Shown: positions 1 through 10,452, numbered from the stretch's first letter. The stretch: 64,000 bases of DNA from Arcobacter sp. CECT 8986 (GCF_004116725.1 NZ_PDKG01000010.1:18803-82802); one strand, 5' to 3'. Notes: generated by a model from the sequence alone, not told the origin. Translations and numbers: made by a program.

Positions 1-850
1 TACAGTTCTAGGAAAATGTGAGTTTATGAACCCTACTCACTCAGTAAAAGATAGAATTGGTACAAATATGATTAAAACTGCTATTGAAAATGGTTTAATC
101 AATGATACTACAACAGTAATTGAACCAACAAGTGGTAATACAGGTATCGCACTTGCTTCTGTTTGTGCTGGTCTTGGAATTAAATTAATCTTAACAATGC
201 CAAGTTCAATGAGTATTGAAAGAAGAAAACTTTTAAAAGCTTTAGGTGCAGAACTTGTACTTACTGAGCCAGAAAAAGGAATGAAAGGTGCTGTTGAAAA
301 AGCTGATGAATTAAGTAAAGAGATTGACAATTCGTTTGTTCCTCAACAATTTGCAAACCAAGCAAATCCAGATATTCACAGAAAAACAACTGCGAAAGAG
401 ATTTTAGCAGATACAGATGGTAAAGTTGACATTTTTGTTGCTGCTATTGGTACTGGTGGAACATTAACAGGAACTGGTGAGATTTTAAAACAACACAACC
501 CTGATATTAAAATCATTGCAGTTGAGCCTGAAGCTTCTCCTGTATTAAGTGGTGGTAAACCAGGTCCACATAAAATTCAAGGTATTGGTGCTGGATTTGT
601 TCCAGATGTATTAGATACTAAACTTTATGATGAAGTTGTAACAGTATCAAATGATGATGCAATCGAAAGTTCAAGAAGATTAGCTAAAGAAGAAGGTTTA
701 TTAGTTGGTGTTTCTGCTGGTGCAAATGTAAAAGTAGCACAAGATATCGCATCAAGACCAGAAAATAAAGGTAAAACAATTGTAACAATCCTTTGTGATA
801 CAGGTGAAAGATACTTAAGTTCTGGATTATATGAATATGATGATGAGTAA
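1..850 (+). CDS. cysK: Cysteine synthase A (O-acetylserine sulfhydrylase), 5' end outside the window
   Basis: PLP enzyme that makes L-cysteine from O-acetylserine and sulfide, the last step of the sulfate assimilation pathway encoded downstream. The reading frame is open from base 2, so the start lies before the window. The first visible residues include N-P-T-H-S-V-K-D-R, where the lysine forms the PLP Schiff base. PTSGNTG (substrate loop) and GTGGTLTG (phosphate-binding glycine loop) follow, and the C-terminal GVSAGAN segment is intact. About 282 residues are visible, so roughly 25-30 are missing from the usual ~310. The gene is the first visible member of a same-strand sulfur cluster. CysM is an alternative name, but the neighbourhood favours CysK. 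Confidence 0.93.
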   Translation, partial: TVLGKCEFMNPTHSVKDRIGTNMIKTAIENGLINDTTTVIEPTSGNTGIALASVCAGLGIKLILTMPSSMSIERRKLLKALGAELVLTEPEKGMKGAVEKADELSKEIDNSFVPQQFANQANPDIHRKTTAKEILADTDGKVDIFVAAIGTGGTLTGTGEILKQHNPDIKIIAVEPEASPVLSGGKPGPHKIQGIGAGFVPDVLDTKLYDEVVTVSNDDAIESSRRLAKEEGLLVGVSAGANVKVAQDIASRPENKGKTIVTILCDTGERYLSSGLYEYDDE

Positions 851-859
851 AATACTCAT

Positions 860-891
860 CCTCATATGAATTAGCTTTAAACCATATGAGG
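860..891 (+). promoter_or_regulatory. Hairpin holding the ribosome-binding site of the DUF2061 gene
   Basis: A perfect 9-bp inverted repeat, CCTCATATG (860-868) and CATATGAGG (883-891), lies between cysK and the next gene. It has no T-run, so it is not a classical terminator. Its 3' arm contains GAGG, the only Shine-Dalgarno-like sequence before the ATG at 902. Pairing would therefore hide the ribosome-binding site. A role in translational control is inference. Confidence 0.4.
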
Positions 892-901
892 AAATAAAAA
901 A

Positions 902-1132
902 ATGCATGAAAAACCCTACAGATCAATAGTAAAATCACTATCATGGAGAACATTGGGTACAATGGATACTATGATTATCTCTTATTTTATTACTGGTAAT
1001 TTTGTTATGGCAGCATCTATTGGCTCTATCGAAGTTTTTACAAAGATGGTTTTATATTATTTTCATGAAAGAGCTTGGAATAAAATTCCACTTGGTAGAA
1101 TAGAACCAACACAAAATGATTATCAAATTTAG
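902..1132 (+). CDS. DUF2061 small membrane protein
   Basis: A 76-residue protein that matches the DUF2061 family in character: a basic N-terminus (RSIVKSLSWRTLGTMDT), a hydrophobic segment around residues 22-52 that can form one or two membrane helices, and the family-typical ending K-x-V-L-Y-Y-x-H-E-R-x-W. Its biochemical role is unknown. It sits 8 nt before cysH, inside the sulfate-assimilation cluster, and DUF2061 genes are often found beside cys genes. That suggests a link to sulfate or sulfite handling, but nothing in the sequence proves it. The start is supported by GAGG 10 nt upstream. Confidence 0.75.
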   Translation: MHEKPYRSIVKSLSWRTLGTMDTMIISYFITGNFVMAASIGSIEVFTKMVLYYFHERAWNKIPLGRIEPTQNDYQI

Positions 1133-1140
1133 GTAGAAAA

Positions 1141-1839
1141 ATGGAAATTATTAATAAATTAAATGAAGAATTAAAAGATGTTTCAACATTAGAAGTGATT
1201 GAGTATTTTTTAAAAGAGTACAAAGATAAAATTGCACTAGCTTCAAGTTTAGGAGCTGAAGATCAAGTTTTAACGGATATGATTTTAAAAACAGATAAAG
1301 ATGCGAAAATTTTCACTTTAGATACAGGAAGATTAAATCCAGAAACATACAATGTAATGGATGCAACAAATCTAAAATATTCAGTAAAACTTGATGTTTA
1401 TTTTCCGAAGTTAGAAAATGTTGAAAACTTATATAAAACTCAAGGTGTAAATGGTCACTTTGAAAGTATAGATAATAGAAAAAACTGCTGTAAAATAAGA
1501 AAAATCGAACCTTTAAAAAGAGCATTAAAAGGACTTGATGTTTGGTTTACTGGACTTAGAAGTTCTCAAAGTGTTACAAGAGAAGAGATGAAATTAGTTG
1601 AATGGGATGAAGCTTTTGGTTTAATCAAAGTGAACCCTTTAATTAATTGGAGTGAAGATGATGTTTGGACATATATCAAAGAAAATAGTGTTCCTTATAA
1701 CAAACTTCATGACCAAGGATATCCAAGTATTGGATGTGCACCCTGTACCAGAGCCGTTAAGGACGGTGAAGATATTAGAGCCGGAAGATGGTGGTGGGAG
1801 AACCCTGAACACAAAGAGTGTGGTTTACATAAAAAATAG
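1141..1839 (+). CDS. cysH: Assimilatory adenylylsulfate (APS) reductase
   Basis: Reduces activated sulfate to sulfite with thioredoxin as electron donor. The protein has 232 residues with an N-terminal PP-loop-like nucleotide fold ([10 protein letters not shown], residues 34-43). It carries both cysteine pairs that bind a [4Fe-4S] cluster in APS reductases: Cys116-Cys117 in NCCKIRK and Cys199/Cys202 in GCAPCTR. The catalytic cysteine is in the C-terminal ECGLH motif (Cys227). PAPS-specific enzymes lack the cluster cysteines, so APS is the likely substrate. This fits the absence of an APS kinase (cysC) gene or domain in the cluster. The gene follows the DUF2061 gene by 8 nt. Confidence 0.92.
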   Translation: MEIINKLNEELKDVSTLEVIEYFLKEYKDKIALASSLGAEDQVLTDMILKTDKDAKIFTLDTGRLNPETYNVMDATNLKYSVKLDVYFPKLENVENLYKTQGVNGHFESIDNRKNCCKIRKIEPLKRALKGLDVWFTGLRSSQSVTREEMKLVEWDEAFGLIKVNPLINWSEDDVWTYIKENSVPYNKLHDQGYPSIGCAPCTRAVKDGEDIRAGRWWWENPEHKECGLHKK

Positions 1840-1898
1840 TTGATATTTTCAAACCTTTAATTTGGAATATATTTAAAAGTTTATTTGATGGAGAGATT

Positions 1899-2810
1899 AT
1901 GTTAGATACGAAAAGATTAACTCACTTAAAACAATTAGAAGCTGAGTCAATTCATATTATTAGAGAAGTTGTAGCAGAATTTAATAACCCTGCAATGCTT
2001 TATTCAATTGGTAAAGATTCTGCTGTGATGCTTCACTTAGCAATCAAAGCCTTTGCTCCTGCAAAGTTACCTTTCCCTTTACTTCATGTTGATACGACAT
2101 GGAAATTTAAAGAGATGATTGAGTTTAGAGATAAAAGAGCAAAAGAGCTTGGTGTTGAATTACTTGTTCATATTAATCAAGATGGTGTTAAACAAGGTGT
2201 AGGGCCTTTTACTCATGGTAGTGCAGTTCATACAGATATTATGAAAACACAAGGTTTAAAACAAGCATTAAACAAATATAAATTTGATGCAGTTTTTGGT
2301 GGAGCTAGACGTGATGAAGAGAAAAGTAGAGCAAAAGAGAGAATCTACTCATTTAGAGATAAAAATCACAGATGGGACCCAAAAAACCAAAGACCTGAAC
2401 TTTGGAATATCTATAATGGAAGAGTTCACAAAGATGAATCAATAAGAGTATTTCCTCTTTCAAACTGGACAGAGTTAGATATTTGGCAATATATCTATTT
2501 AGAACAAATTCCTATTGTTCCTTTATATTTTGCTAAAAAAAGACCTGTTGTTGTAAAAGATGGTGTAAAAATCATGGTAGATGATGACAGAATGCCTATT
2601 GAAGAAGGTGAAGAGATTAAAGAAGAGATGGTTAGATTTAGAACCTTAGGTTGTTATCCATTAACTGGTGCAGTAGATAGTTCAGCAACTACTTTACCTG
2701 AAATTATCCAAGAGATGTTACTTACTAAAACAAGTGAGAGACAAGGAAGAGTTATTGACCAAGACCAAGCAGGGTCAATGGAAAAGAAAAAAATAGAGGG
2801 GTATTTTTAA
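1899..2810 (+). CDS. cysD: Sulfate adenylyltransferase subunit 2 (small, catalytic)
   Basis: ATP sulfurylase small subunit, which together with CysN activates sulfate to adenylylsulfate. It has 303 residues, the usual length. The PP-loop [12 protein letters not shown] lies near residues 37-48. The family signature [15 protein letters not shown] lies at about 135-149, and the C-terminal [14 protein letters not shown] and [14 protein letters not shown] segments are complete. A GGAGAG Shine-Dalgarno precedes the ATG. The stop codon is one base before the cysN start, so translational coupling is likely. Confidence 0.95.
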   Translation: MLDTKRLTHLKQLEAESIHIIREVVAEFNNPAMLYSIGKDSAVMLHLAIKAFAPAKLPFPLLHVDTTWKFKEMIEFRDKRAKELGVELLVHINQDGVKQGVGPFTHGSAVHTDIMKTQGLKQALNKYKFDAVFGGARRDEEKSRAKERIYSFRDKNHRWDPKNQRPELWNIYNGRVHKDESIRVFPLSNWTELDIWQYIYLEQIPIVPLYFAKKRPVVVKDGVKIMVDDDRMPIEEGEEIKEEMVRFRTLGCYPLTGAVDSSATTLPEIIQEMLLTKTSERQGRVIDQDQAGSMEKKKIEGYF

Positions 2811-2811
2811 G

Positions 2812-4221
2812 ATGTCACATCAATCAGATTTAATAGAATCAAATATTGAACAATATTTAAAAGAACATGAAAATAAAGAGTTATTAAAATTTATTACTTG
2901 TGGTAGTGTTGATGATGGTAAATCAACTCTAATTGGTAGACTTTTACATGATTCAAAAATGATTTTCGAAGACCAATTAGCAGCAATAAAAAGAGACTCT
3001 AAAAAAACAAATACAACTGATAAAGAGTTTGACTTAGCACTATTAGTTGATGGATTACAAAGTGAAAGAGAACAAGGTATTACTATTGATGTAGCATACA
3101 GATATTTTAGTACTGATAAAAGAAAATTTATTATTGCGGATACTCCAGGTCATGAACAATATACAAGAAACATGGCAACTGGTGCATCAACTGCAGATTT
3201 AGCAATTATTTTAATTGATGCTAGATATGGAGTTCAAACACAAACAAAAAGACACTCATTTATTACTAAACTATTAGGTATTAAAAATATCGTAGTTGCT
3301 GTTAATAAAATGGACTTAGTTGATTTTAGTGAAGATAGATTCAATGAAATCAAAAAAGATTATGTTGAGTTTGCAAAAGAGTTAGGACTTGAAAATATTA
3401 TATTAGTTCCTATTTCTGCACTTAATGGAGATAATGTAGTTAACAGAAGTAAATTATCACCTTGGTACAAAGGTGAAACTCTAATGAGTACACTTGAAAC
3501 TATTGAAATTTCGAAAGATAGAGATTTAGCTCACTTTAGAATGCCTGTTCAATATGTAAATAGACCAAACTTAGACTTTAGAGGTTTTTGTGGGACAATT
3601 GCTTCTGGTGTAATTTCAGTAGGAGATGAAATAACTGTTCTTCCTTCTGGTAAAACATCAAAAGTAAAAGAGATTGTTACATATGAAGGTAATTTAGAGT
3701 ATGCATATGTAGAACAAGCAATTACATTAACATTAGAAGATGAAATAGATATTAGTAGAGGTGATATCATTGTAAAAAGTGATGAGCAACCAAATCATGC
3801 TAGTAGCTTAGATGTTGATGTTGTATGGATGAGTGATGAGCCTTTAACAAAAGGAAAATCTTATTATATTAAAAGAGCAACAACTTTTACTTCAGGTAGT
3901 GTTGAGTCATTTTATTACAAAACTGATGTTAATACTCTTGAAAAAGATGAAAATGCAAGTGTATTAAATCTAAATGAAATTGCTCATGTAAAATTAAACC
4001 TAGAACAAGAAGTGGCATTTGATTCTTATGAAAAAAATAAAACTATGGGAAGTTTTATAATCATTGATAGAATTACAAATAATACTGTTGGTGCAGGTAT
4101 GATAAGAAATAAATCAAAAGAGCAATCAAAAACTGAATCTAACTACTCTGATTTTGAGATTGAATTCAATGCTTTAGTTAGAAAACACTTTCCTCATTGG
4201 GATGCAAAAGTTATAAAATAG
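2812..4221 (+). CDS. cysN: Sulfate adenylyltransferase subunit 1 (GTPase)
   Basis: Regulatory GTPase subunit of ATP sulfurylase, in which GTP hydrolysis drives APS formation. It has 469 residues, close to E. coli CysN, with no APS-kinase extension. GTPase motifs are complete: G1 GSVDDGKST (about 32-40), a switch region [14 protein letters not shown]3 DTPGHEQY (about 109-116) and G4 NKMD (about 165). Elongation-factor-like beta-barrel domains follow. It sits immediately after cysD and overlaps no gene. The next reading frame starts 8 nt after its stop. Confidence 0.95.
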   Translation: MSHQSDLIESNIEQYLKEHENKELLKFITCGSVDDGKSTLIGRLLHDSKMIFEDQLAAIKRDSKKTNTTDKEFDLALLVDGLQSEREQGITIDVAYRYFSTDKRKFIIADTPGHEQYTRNMATGASTADLAIILIDARYGVQTQTKRHSFITKLLGIKNIVVAVNKMDLVDFSEDRFNEIKKDYVEFAKELGLENIILVPISALNGDNVVNRSKLSPWYKGETLMSTLETIEISKDRDLAHFRMPVQYVNRPNLDFRGFCGTIASGVISVGDEITVLPSGKTSKVKEIVTYEGNLEYAYVEQAITLTLEDEIDISRGDIIVKSDEQPNHASSLDVDVVWMSDEPLTKGKSYYIKRATTFTSGSVESFYYKTDVNTLEKDENASVLNLNEIAHVKLNLEQEVAFDSYEKNKTMGSFIIIDRITNNTVGAGMIRNKSKEQSKTESNYSDFEIEFNALVRKHFPHWDAKVIK

Positions 4222-4229
4222 GTATTTTG

Positions 4230-5327
4230 ATGAAAGAAACAAAATCTCAAGAAATAGAGAGAATCAAAAGTGAAAAGAGTGCAGTAGATGTCTTAGCAGA
4301 CATCTACTTGTACGCTGTACTAGGTGAACCTGTAAGCGATGATGACATACAAAGATTTAACTGGTATGGATTAACTTTACAAAAAAAAGACAAATCAAAT
4401 CTATATTTCACTCTAAAAGTTAAGATTTTAAATGCAAAATTAACAATAAAACAAATTGATGTTCTTGCAAAAATATCAAAAGAGTTTGCAAATGGAAGTG
4501 CTAGATTTGTTGCTAGACAAAATTTAGAGTTTGATAATATTAAAATTTTTGATATTCCTGCAATTTTTAATCTATTAGATAGTGTAAACTTACACTCAAT
4601 CTTTGCAAGTGGTCATGTTCCAACAAATATTATGTCTTGCCCTATTAATGGATATAATAAAAATCAAACAACAGATGTATCAGATATTGTTTTAAAATTA
4701 AATGAAGATTTTGAAGGAAATAAAAACTTCTCAAACCTTCCTAATGAATTAAAAATAATTGTTGATGGCTGTGGTTGTGTGGGACAAGATTGCGAAGATA
4801 ATGATCTATTTTTTAAAGCAATTAAGAGTTCAAATGGTAAAATTCAATTTAAAGTTAATGTTAGTGGTGCAAATGAGATAAAAACTATTGGATTTATAGC
4901 ACCTTCACAAGTTGTTCCCCTTGCTAAAGCAGTTGCTAAAATATATAGAGACTTTGGGCAAAGAGGAGATGAGAAACATTCTAAACTTGCTTATTTAGTT
5001 GATGATTGGGGTATAGATAAATTTATTTATATTATTCAATCAGAACTTACATTTAAAATAAAAGAGTCTTATGACTATATTGATACTAAAAAAGAGTTTG
5101 AAAACTACAATGGTATCTTTGAAAGCAATAAAAAAGATTTTAGTTTTCTAGGGTTTGAATTAATAGACAAAAATATAAACTCAGATGGATTAGAAAAACT
5201 GTATAATATATTAAAAAGTCATAATGCAACAACAATAAAAATTACTCCAAAAGAGAATATTATAGTTTTAGATGTTCCAAATACAAATGCAAGTTCACTT
5301 GAAAAGGAATTAAAACAAAATTTTTAA
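4230..5327 (+). CDS. Sulfite/nitrite reductase-like protein, N-terminal half only, no siroheme cysteines
   Basis: About 365 residues aligned by eye to the first two-thirds of ferredoxin-type assimilatory sulfite/nitrite reductases. The ferredoxin-like half-domain includes WYGLTLQKK (about 43-51) and ARQNLEFDNI (about 96-105). VPTNIMSCPINGY and SNLPNELKI match the first reductase lobe. LVDDWGIDKF lies near 255, and a degenerate second half-domain ends at the stop. The four-cysteine signature (C-x5-C and C-x3-C) that holds siroheme and the [4Fe-4S] cluster is absent; the only cysteines are in MSCPING and DGCGCVGQDC. The family usually exceeds 500 residues. ATG at 4230 is chosen over the upstream in-frame ATG at 4197, which lies within cysN. 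The missing half is not found downstream. It may be a pseudogene, a regulator or an electron-transfer partner. Confidence 0.7.
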   Translation: MKETKSQEIERIKSEKSAVDVLADIYLYAVLGEPVSDDDIQRFNWYGLTLQKKDKSNLYFTLKVKILNAKLTIKQIDVLAKISKEFANGSARFVARQNLEFDNIKIFDIPAIFNLLDSVNLHSIFASGHVPTNIMSCPINGYNKNQTTDVSDIVLKLNEDFEGNKNFSNLPNELKIIVDGCGCVGQDCEDNDLFFKAIKSSNGKIQFKVNVSGANEIKTIGFIAPSQVVPLAKAVAKIYRDFGQRGDEKHSKLAYLVDDWGIDKFIYIIQSELTFKIKESYDYIDTKKEFENYNGIFESNKKDFSFLGFELIDKNINSDGLEKLYNILKSHNATTIKITPKENIIVLDVPNTNASSLEKELKQNF

Positions 5328-5375
5328 GTTGATGTTTCTATAACTTGTAGAACAAATCAAGACAAAAGATGGTTA

Positions 5376-6662
5376 ATGAAAAGAAATCTATTTAGAAAAA
5401 TTATTGATTCTAAAGACATAAAAAAACATATTATTGGTCAACATAAAAATTTGTATTTTGATTATACAGCTTCAGGATTGGCATTTGAGCCAATTGAAGC
5501 TCGTATAAATGAAGTTCTTCAAACATATGCAAATACACACTCAAAAGAAGCCTCAATGGCTAATACTACAAATAACTATTTTGAAGAAGCAAGAGAAAAT
5601 CTAAAAAAAATGTTTGAATTAACAGAAGATTTTACTATCTTACCAAATGGATGTGGAGCAACTGCAGCCATTAAACATTTTCAAGAGATTATGGGAATTT
5701 ACATACCACCTGCAACAAAAGAGAGATTTAATATCCAAGTAGATAAATCAAAACTTCCTTTAGTTTTAGTAGGACCATATGAACACCACTCAAATGATGT
5801 AAGTTTTAGAGAAGCTTTATGTGAGAAGATTAGAATCAATCTTGATAATAATGGTCTTGTGGATTTAAATCACCTAGAAGAAGTACTTAAAAAAAATCAA
5901 AATAGAGAAATTATAGGAAGCTTCTGCATTGCTTCAAATGTTACAGGAATTATAAGTGATTACAAAAATATATCAAAAATACTAAGAAAATATAATGCTG
6001 TTGTTTGCTTTGATGCTGCAGCAAGTTCTCCTTATATGAATGTTCCATGTGAATATTATGATGCAATGTTTGTTTCTCCACATAAATTACTTGGAGGTCC
6101 AGGAAGCTGTGGTCTTTTACTAATAAGAAAATCTCTTGTAAATAATGAAATAAGCCCTACTTTTGCTGGTGGTGGAACAGTTTTATATGTAAATAAAGAT
6201 ACACAAGAGTACGATAAAAAAATTGAAAATAGAGAAAATGCAGGAACGCCAGGAATATTACAATTTATTAGAGCCTCTTTAGCTTATCAATTAAGAAATG
6301 AGATTGGGTTTGAATATATAAAAGAGAAAAAAGAGAAGTTAACAAAATATTTTATTGACCAATTACAAAAAGTTCCAAATATTACAGTATATGGAAATTT
6401 AGAAGCTTCAAATATTGGTATTGTATCTTTTAATATCAAAAATCTAAGTCCTTATGACTTGTGTGCTAGATTATCAAATATCTTTGGTGTACAAACAAGA
6501 GCGGGTTGTTCTTGTGCAGGACCATATGGACATGATTTACTAGGAATTGAAAAAATTGATTTAGCAAATAAGCCAGGTTGGGTTAGAGTATCTGTTCACT
6601 ATACAATGGAAAAAGAAGATATTGATAATCTTCTAACTGCTATAAAAGATAGTATCAACTGA
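5376..6662 (+). CDS. Cysteine-desulfurase-like aminotransferase class V
   Basis: PLP enzyme of fold type I, 428 residues, related to SufS/NifS cysteine desulfurases and MoCo-sulfurase N-domains. Visible features are the early YFDYTASG segment, a PLP-binding FDAAASSPYMNVP stretch (about 213-225), the Schiff-base lysine in SPHKLLGG (about 235-242), and a cysteine-bearing C-terminal loop RAGCSCAGPYG (about 380-390) like that of desulfurases. It follows the truncated reductase by 48 nt in the same frame, with a single TAA between them and a weak ribosome-binding site. The context (cys operon) suggests sulfur transfer from cysteine. The exact substrate is not certain. Confidence 0.75.
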   Translation: MKRNLFRKIIDSKDIKKHIIGQHKNLYFDYTASGLAFEPIEARINEVLQTYANTHSKEASMANTTNNYFEEARENLKKMFELTEDFTILPNGCGATAAIKHFQEIMGIYIPPATKERFNIQVDKSKLPLVLVGPYEHHSNDVSFREALCEKIRINLDNNGLVDLNHLEEVLKKNQNREIIGSFCIASNVTGIISDYKNISKILRKYNAVVCFDAAASSPYMNVPCEYYDAMFVSPHKLLGGPGSCGLLLIRKSLVNNEISPTFAGGGTVLYVNKDTQEYDKKIENRENAGTPGILQFIRASLAYQLRNEIGFEYIKEKKEKLTKYFIDQLQKVPNITVYGNLEASNIGIVSFNIKNLSPYDLCARLSNIFGVQTRAGCSCAGPYGHDLLGIEKIDLANKPGWVRVSVHYTMEKEDIDNLLTAIKDSIN

Positions 6663-6670
6663 TACTATCT

Positions 6671-9211
6671 TTAGTTATTTAACTCTTTAATTTTATCTAA
6701 TAATTCAAATACTTTAATTATATCTTCTTCAACTATTTTTGTTTGATTTAATATTTCATTATTAGATTTTTCTTCTGAAAAGAATTCAACTGTTTTTTGT
6801 ACTTCTTGATGTACTTTTTTATGTAAAATTTTCAACTCTTCCCATTGTGGTGTTTGAGCAAATTCTTTATCTTCATTATTATCTATCCATTTACCAAGTT
6901 CACAATCATGGTGTTGTTTTACAGTAAATTTATTACCAACTTCACATTTAGCAAATGAGCTATTTTTAAATACAATATGGTCAGATTTCAATTTATTTAG
7001 ACTAAATATCATCTCTGGATTAGAAATTCTTTTTTTAGACTCTTCATTATATGAAGTGTTATTTATTGCATTTGTTAAATCTCTTACTAGATTTTGTGTA
7101 TTTTGAGCCATAGAACTAATTGTTGTAGATAATGAAGCATTTTCTTGTGTTGCTCTATCTAAATTATTTACTGTATCATTTATTTGACTAATTGCACTTT
7201 GTTGCTCTTTTGAGGCATCTGCAACCTCTTTTATTAGCTCAATTGTAGTATTAATTGTCGCATCTAAATGGTTATAACCATTTAACATTTTATCAGTAAC
7301 TTCTTTACCCTCTTGTGCTTTTAAAGTTGCATTTCCTACTATTTGTTTTATCTCTTGTGCTGCTTGTGCACTTCTGCTTGCAAGATTTCTTACTTCTTGT
7401 GCTACAACTGCAAATCCTTTTCCTGCTTCACCAGCACCAGCTGCTTCTACTGCTGCATTAAGTGAAAGAATATTTGTTTGAAATGCTATTTGGTCTATTA
7501 CTGTTATTGCTTCATTTATTGATATAACTTCTTCATTTAATTTACTCATCGCATCAACTGTAAGATGTGCTAATTTTTTTCCCTCATCATTTGATTTAAT
7601 TACATCATTTGTGTATGTACGCATTTTTTGCGCATTTTCACCACTTTGAAAAATAGTAGAAGTAATCTCTTCTATTGCAGCTGCTGTCTCTTCTAATTGT
7701 GCTGCTTGTAAATTTGATGATTCACTTAATTTTCTCGATGCATTTGATAACTCATCTGAACTTTTTGATAATTTGATATTTGCATCATCAATCAATGCCA
7801 TAACTTCTGATATAGTTGATTGTGTTACTTTTACTCCATCCAATAAAGATGCTATAAGACCTGTTATTCCTTCTATTTTTGGAACTTTGATATCATATTT
7901 TGCATGGGATAATTCTATAAAAGTATCAGATAAAATTGATAAATTATTACCCATTTTTTTTATCATTTCATTTATAACTTGAATTAATAATGTAACTTGT
8001 TTTGAGTTAGCCTCTTTTTTTATATTATCATTAAATAAGCCTGCATTAACTTTTTCCATAACGACTCTTGCTTCTTCAATAACCTCTCTATCTTTTTGTA
8101 TTCCTATTTCAATACTATCAAGATAAGAGTTGAAACTTTTAACAACATCGCCTATTTCATCATTATTTTTAACTTCTATATGTTTTGCATCGGTATTAGT
8201 CCCATGACTTATATTATCTATTGCCATTTTTAGATTTTTAATAGGAGAGATAATATTCTTTTTCATATTTAATAAAGAGATTACTACACTAATTAATAGT
8301 GATATAAATAAAATAAGTAATGATATAAAAATAATATGCGTAACTTGATAAACTGCCATATTTACAATCTTATCTAATCTTCCTATTAAAGCAATTCCAA
8401 CAACATTACCTTGAAAATCTTTTATTTGAGTATATGTATAAACATATTTACTTGTAACATAAATTTTATTTTTTAATAGTTCTTGTAGATTAATCTGTTT
8501 TGCATCATTTAAAAAATTTTTATTAATAAATTTTTGTGAAATCACATATTTATTTAAAAAAATCTTCTCATTTGGAACTTTTGATACTAAAAGATTTTTA
8601 TCCATAAGTAATAAAAATGCGTCTTTATCTTTGTCAAATGCCTTTGCAACAGAATTAATACCTTGCATAAATTCTAAAGAGCCTAGATGTTCATTATTCT
8701 CATCAATTATAGGAACAACTGACCTTATACTTAATCCAGCTTTACCTACTTCAAAAGTATTTATACTCTTTAGATTTTTATTTACAGATACCACACTTTT
8801 TCTAAATGAACTTAAATCATCTGCAAATTTATTTGGTTTCCAACTTCTTAAAAAAGAGTGATTGTCTTTAGTATGAATATGCACTTTAATATTTTTAAAA
8901 GGAGTATTTTCTTTCATATTCAAAGATAGTTTTGATAAAGCATTAATAGCAAGTTGCCTATTGTTATCTTTTAAAGCTTTTTTTATTGATTGATCATTTG
9001 CTATTGATATAGCATTTGAAATTCCTACATCAAATTTATTTTTAATTCGATTTAATGCAAGATTTTGTAAATCTTTTTGTAATTTAATATATACATCTTC
9101 AGTTAAATTAGTTTTGTAATAATTTAAAACAAAATAACCAACACCCATTGTAAGTACCGCAAATACGAGAGATATAAGGGTAAATTTTTTTGATATTGTA
9201 AAATTTTTCAT
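6671..9211 (-). CDS. Methyl-accepting chemotaxis protein with periplasmic sensor and C-terminal CZB domain
   Basis: Transmembrane chemoreceptor of 846 residues. It has an N-terminal membrane helix (about 10-30), a periplasmic Cache-like sensor (about 35-280), a second membrane helix (about 290-315), a HAMP segment, and the long signalling coiled coil with the conserved hairpin tip around [19 protein letters not shown]. The last ~110 residues contain a histidine/cysteine pattern ([10 protein letters not shown], later LHKKVHQE) typical of the zinc-binding CZB domain, which in related receptors senses oxidants through a zinc-bound cysteine. The ligand of the sensor domain cannot be named. It is convergent with the desulfurase-like gene, 8 nt apart. 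Confidence 0.9.
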   Translation of the reverse strand: MKNFTISKKFTLISLVFAVLTMGVGYFVLNYYKTNLTEDVYIKLQKDLQNLALNRIKNKFDVGISNAISIANDQSIKKALKDNNRQLAINALSKLSLNMKENTPFKNIKVHIHTKDNHSFLRSWKPNKFADDLSSFRKSVVSVNKNLKSINTFEVGKAGLSIRSVVPIIDENNEHLGSLEFMQGINSVAKAFDKDKDAFLLLMDKNLLVSKVPNEKIFLNKYVISQKFINKNFLNDAKQINLQELLKNKIYVTSKYVYTYTQIKDFQGNVVGIALIGRLDKIVNMAVYQVTHIIFISLLILFISLLISVVISLLNMKKNIISPIKNLKMAIDNISHGTNTDAKHIEVKNNDEIGDVVKSFNSYLDSIEIGIQKDREVIEEARVVMEKVNAGLFNDNIKKEANSKQVTLLIQVINEMIKKMGNNLSILSDTFIELSHAKYDIKVPKIEGITGLIASLLDGVKVTQSTISEVMALIDDANIKLSKSSDELSNASRKLSESSNLQAAQLEETAAAIEEITSTIFQSGENAQKMRTYTNDVIKSNDEGKKLAHLTVDAMSKLNEEVISINEAITVIDQIAFQTNILSLNAAVEAAGAGEAGKGFAVVAQEVRNLASRSAQAAQEIKQIVGNATLKAQEGKEVTDKMLNGYNHLDATINTTIELIKEVADASKEQQSAISQINDTVNNLDRATQENASLSTTISSMAQNTQNLVRDLTNAINNTSYNEESKKRISNPEMIFSLNKLKSDHIVFKNSSFAKCEVGNKFTVKQHHDCELGKWIDNNEDKEFAQTPQWEELKILHKKVHQEVQKTVEFFSEEKSNNEILNQTKIVEEDIIKVFELLDKIKELNN

Positions 9212-9287
9212 CTACATACCTTCCCAAGCTAAGATTACCTATTATAGTTCAACTAATATAAAATTTTTATTTAATTTTTATTATTTA

Positions 9288-9319
9288 TTCATATTTCATT
9301 TATGTTAATAGTTTATAAT
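9288..9319 (+). promoter_or_regulatory. Promoter with OmpR-type direct repeat (TTCAT/TTTAT) and TATAAT
   Basis: TTCAT at 9288-9292 and TTTAT at 9299-9303 are 11 bp apart, one helical turn. TATAAT (9314-9319) follows after exactly 10 nt. The same geometry occurs before four other genes in the window. The predicted transcript start lies at or next to the ATG at 9325, and there is no Shine-Dalgarno, so the mRNA may be leaderless. The second half-site deviates from consensus at one position, so this is the weakest of the five sites. Confidence 0.5.
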
Positions 9320-9324
9320 TACAT

Positions 9325-10452
9325 ATGCGTTTTATAATATTTAGTACAATTTTTATTGCTGTTTTTGCTTTAATGAGCCTTTATATCTCAAAAAGATTTA
9401 TAAATAAACTTCATTTTAAAAAAGTTTATAAAAACTATTTAAACTACTTTTTGATTATAAATTTAATTGGAGTTTTTTGTTATTTTCTATTTAGAAGATA
9501 TCCTTTAATTCCTAATGAAATATACTTTTTACTTAGTATTCCAATAGGTTTGATATTTTTACTATTTTCTACAACAATAATATATGATTTATCATCTTTA
9601 CTAGTAAACAAAAGTGTAAAAGATAGCTCACGAAGAGAGTTTTTGAAAAAAACACTTGATTTTAGTGCAGTTGCAGTTGCTGCTGGAATAAATACAAAAG
9701 CTATTTATAATGCCAAACATACAGAACTTGAAAAAGTTGCAGTAAAACTAAAAAATTTAAAACAAAAATATAATATTGTACAAATAAGTGATGTACACAT
9801 TGGTGGGTTAATAGATAAAAAATTTATTGCATCAATGGTAACAAAAATAAATAGTTTAAATACAGATGCAATAGTTATAACAGGAGATTTGGTTGATACA
9901 AATCTAAAATTTGCAAAACCAGCTCTTGAACAGTTAAAGCATTTAAATAGCAAATATGGAACATACTTTATAGTTGGTAATCATGAATATTTTCATGGTG
10001 TAGATAAAATTATCTCTTATTTAAAAACATTAAATATTACTGTTTTAGAAAATAGCAACGTTTATATTGGTGAAAAAGATAATGGATTTAATCTTGCTGG
10101 AGTATATGATAGATTTGGAGAGAAATTTGGAAGTTTTAAACCAGATATTAAAGCGTCTTTGGAAAAAATAGATAAAAATTCACCAACTATTCTTTTAGCA
10201 CACCAACCAAAATATATAGAAGAGATAAAAGATACATCAAATATAGATTTAGTTCTAAGTGGTCATACACATGGAGGACAAATTGTGCCTTTTAATTTAT
10301 TAGTAAAGCTACAACAGCCATATATAAAAGGTTTACATCAACATAATAAAAATACTCAAATTTATGTTAATAAAGGAACTGGATTTTGGGGACCACCAAT
10401 GAGACTTGGTGCAAGTTCTGAAATTACATATATAAATCTAATTCCATCTTGA
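9325..10452 (+). CDS. Membrane-anchored calcineurin-like metallophosphoesterase (YkuE/LpxG type)
   Basis: A 375-residue protein with three predicted membrane helices in the first ~95 residues, then an SRREFLK motif (about 107-113) ahead of a weak hydrophobic stretch. The catalytic domain follows with the complete metallophosphoesterase motif set: SDVHIGG (about 155), TGDLVD (about 186), GNHEY (about 218), HQPKY, and GHTHGGQ (about 312-318). The family includes LpxG-type UDP-2,3-diacylglucosamine hydrolases and YkuE; the substrate here is not known. The gene has no visible Shine-Dalgarno and a TATAAT only 5 nt before the ATG. A soluble paralogue lies at 18866-19585. Confidence 0.85.
   Translation: MRFIIFSTIFIAVFALMSLYISKRFINKLHFKKVYKNYLNYFLIINLIGVFCYFLFRRYPLIPNEIYFLLSIPIGLIFLLFSTTIIYDLSSLLVNKSVKDSSRREFLKKTLDFSAVAVAAGINTKAIYNAKHTELEKVAVKLKNLKQKYNIVQISDVHIGGLIDKKFIASMVTKINSLNTDAIVITGDLVDTNLKFAKPALEQLKHLNSKYGTYFIVGNHEYFHGVDKIISYLKTLNITVLENSNVYIGEKDNGFNLAGVYDRFGEKFGSFKPDIKASLEKIDKNSPTILLAHQPKYIEEIKDTSNIDLVLSGHTHGGQIVPFNLLVKLQQPYIKGLHQHNKNTQIYVNKGTGFWGPPMRLGASSEITYINLIPS

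Noticed and set aside
684..962. Antisense reading frame over cysK and the DUF2061 gene
   Set aside because: It is a shadow of coding sequence in another frame, rich in Leu/His/Gln runs and without a start signal.
5328..5375. In-frame link as evidence for a sulfite reductase-desulfurase fusion
   Set aside because: The 16 open codons after the TAA do not resemble the siroheme domain or a desulfurase N-terminus, and 48 nt without a stop is not significant by itself.
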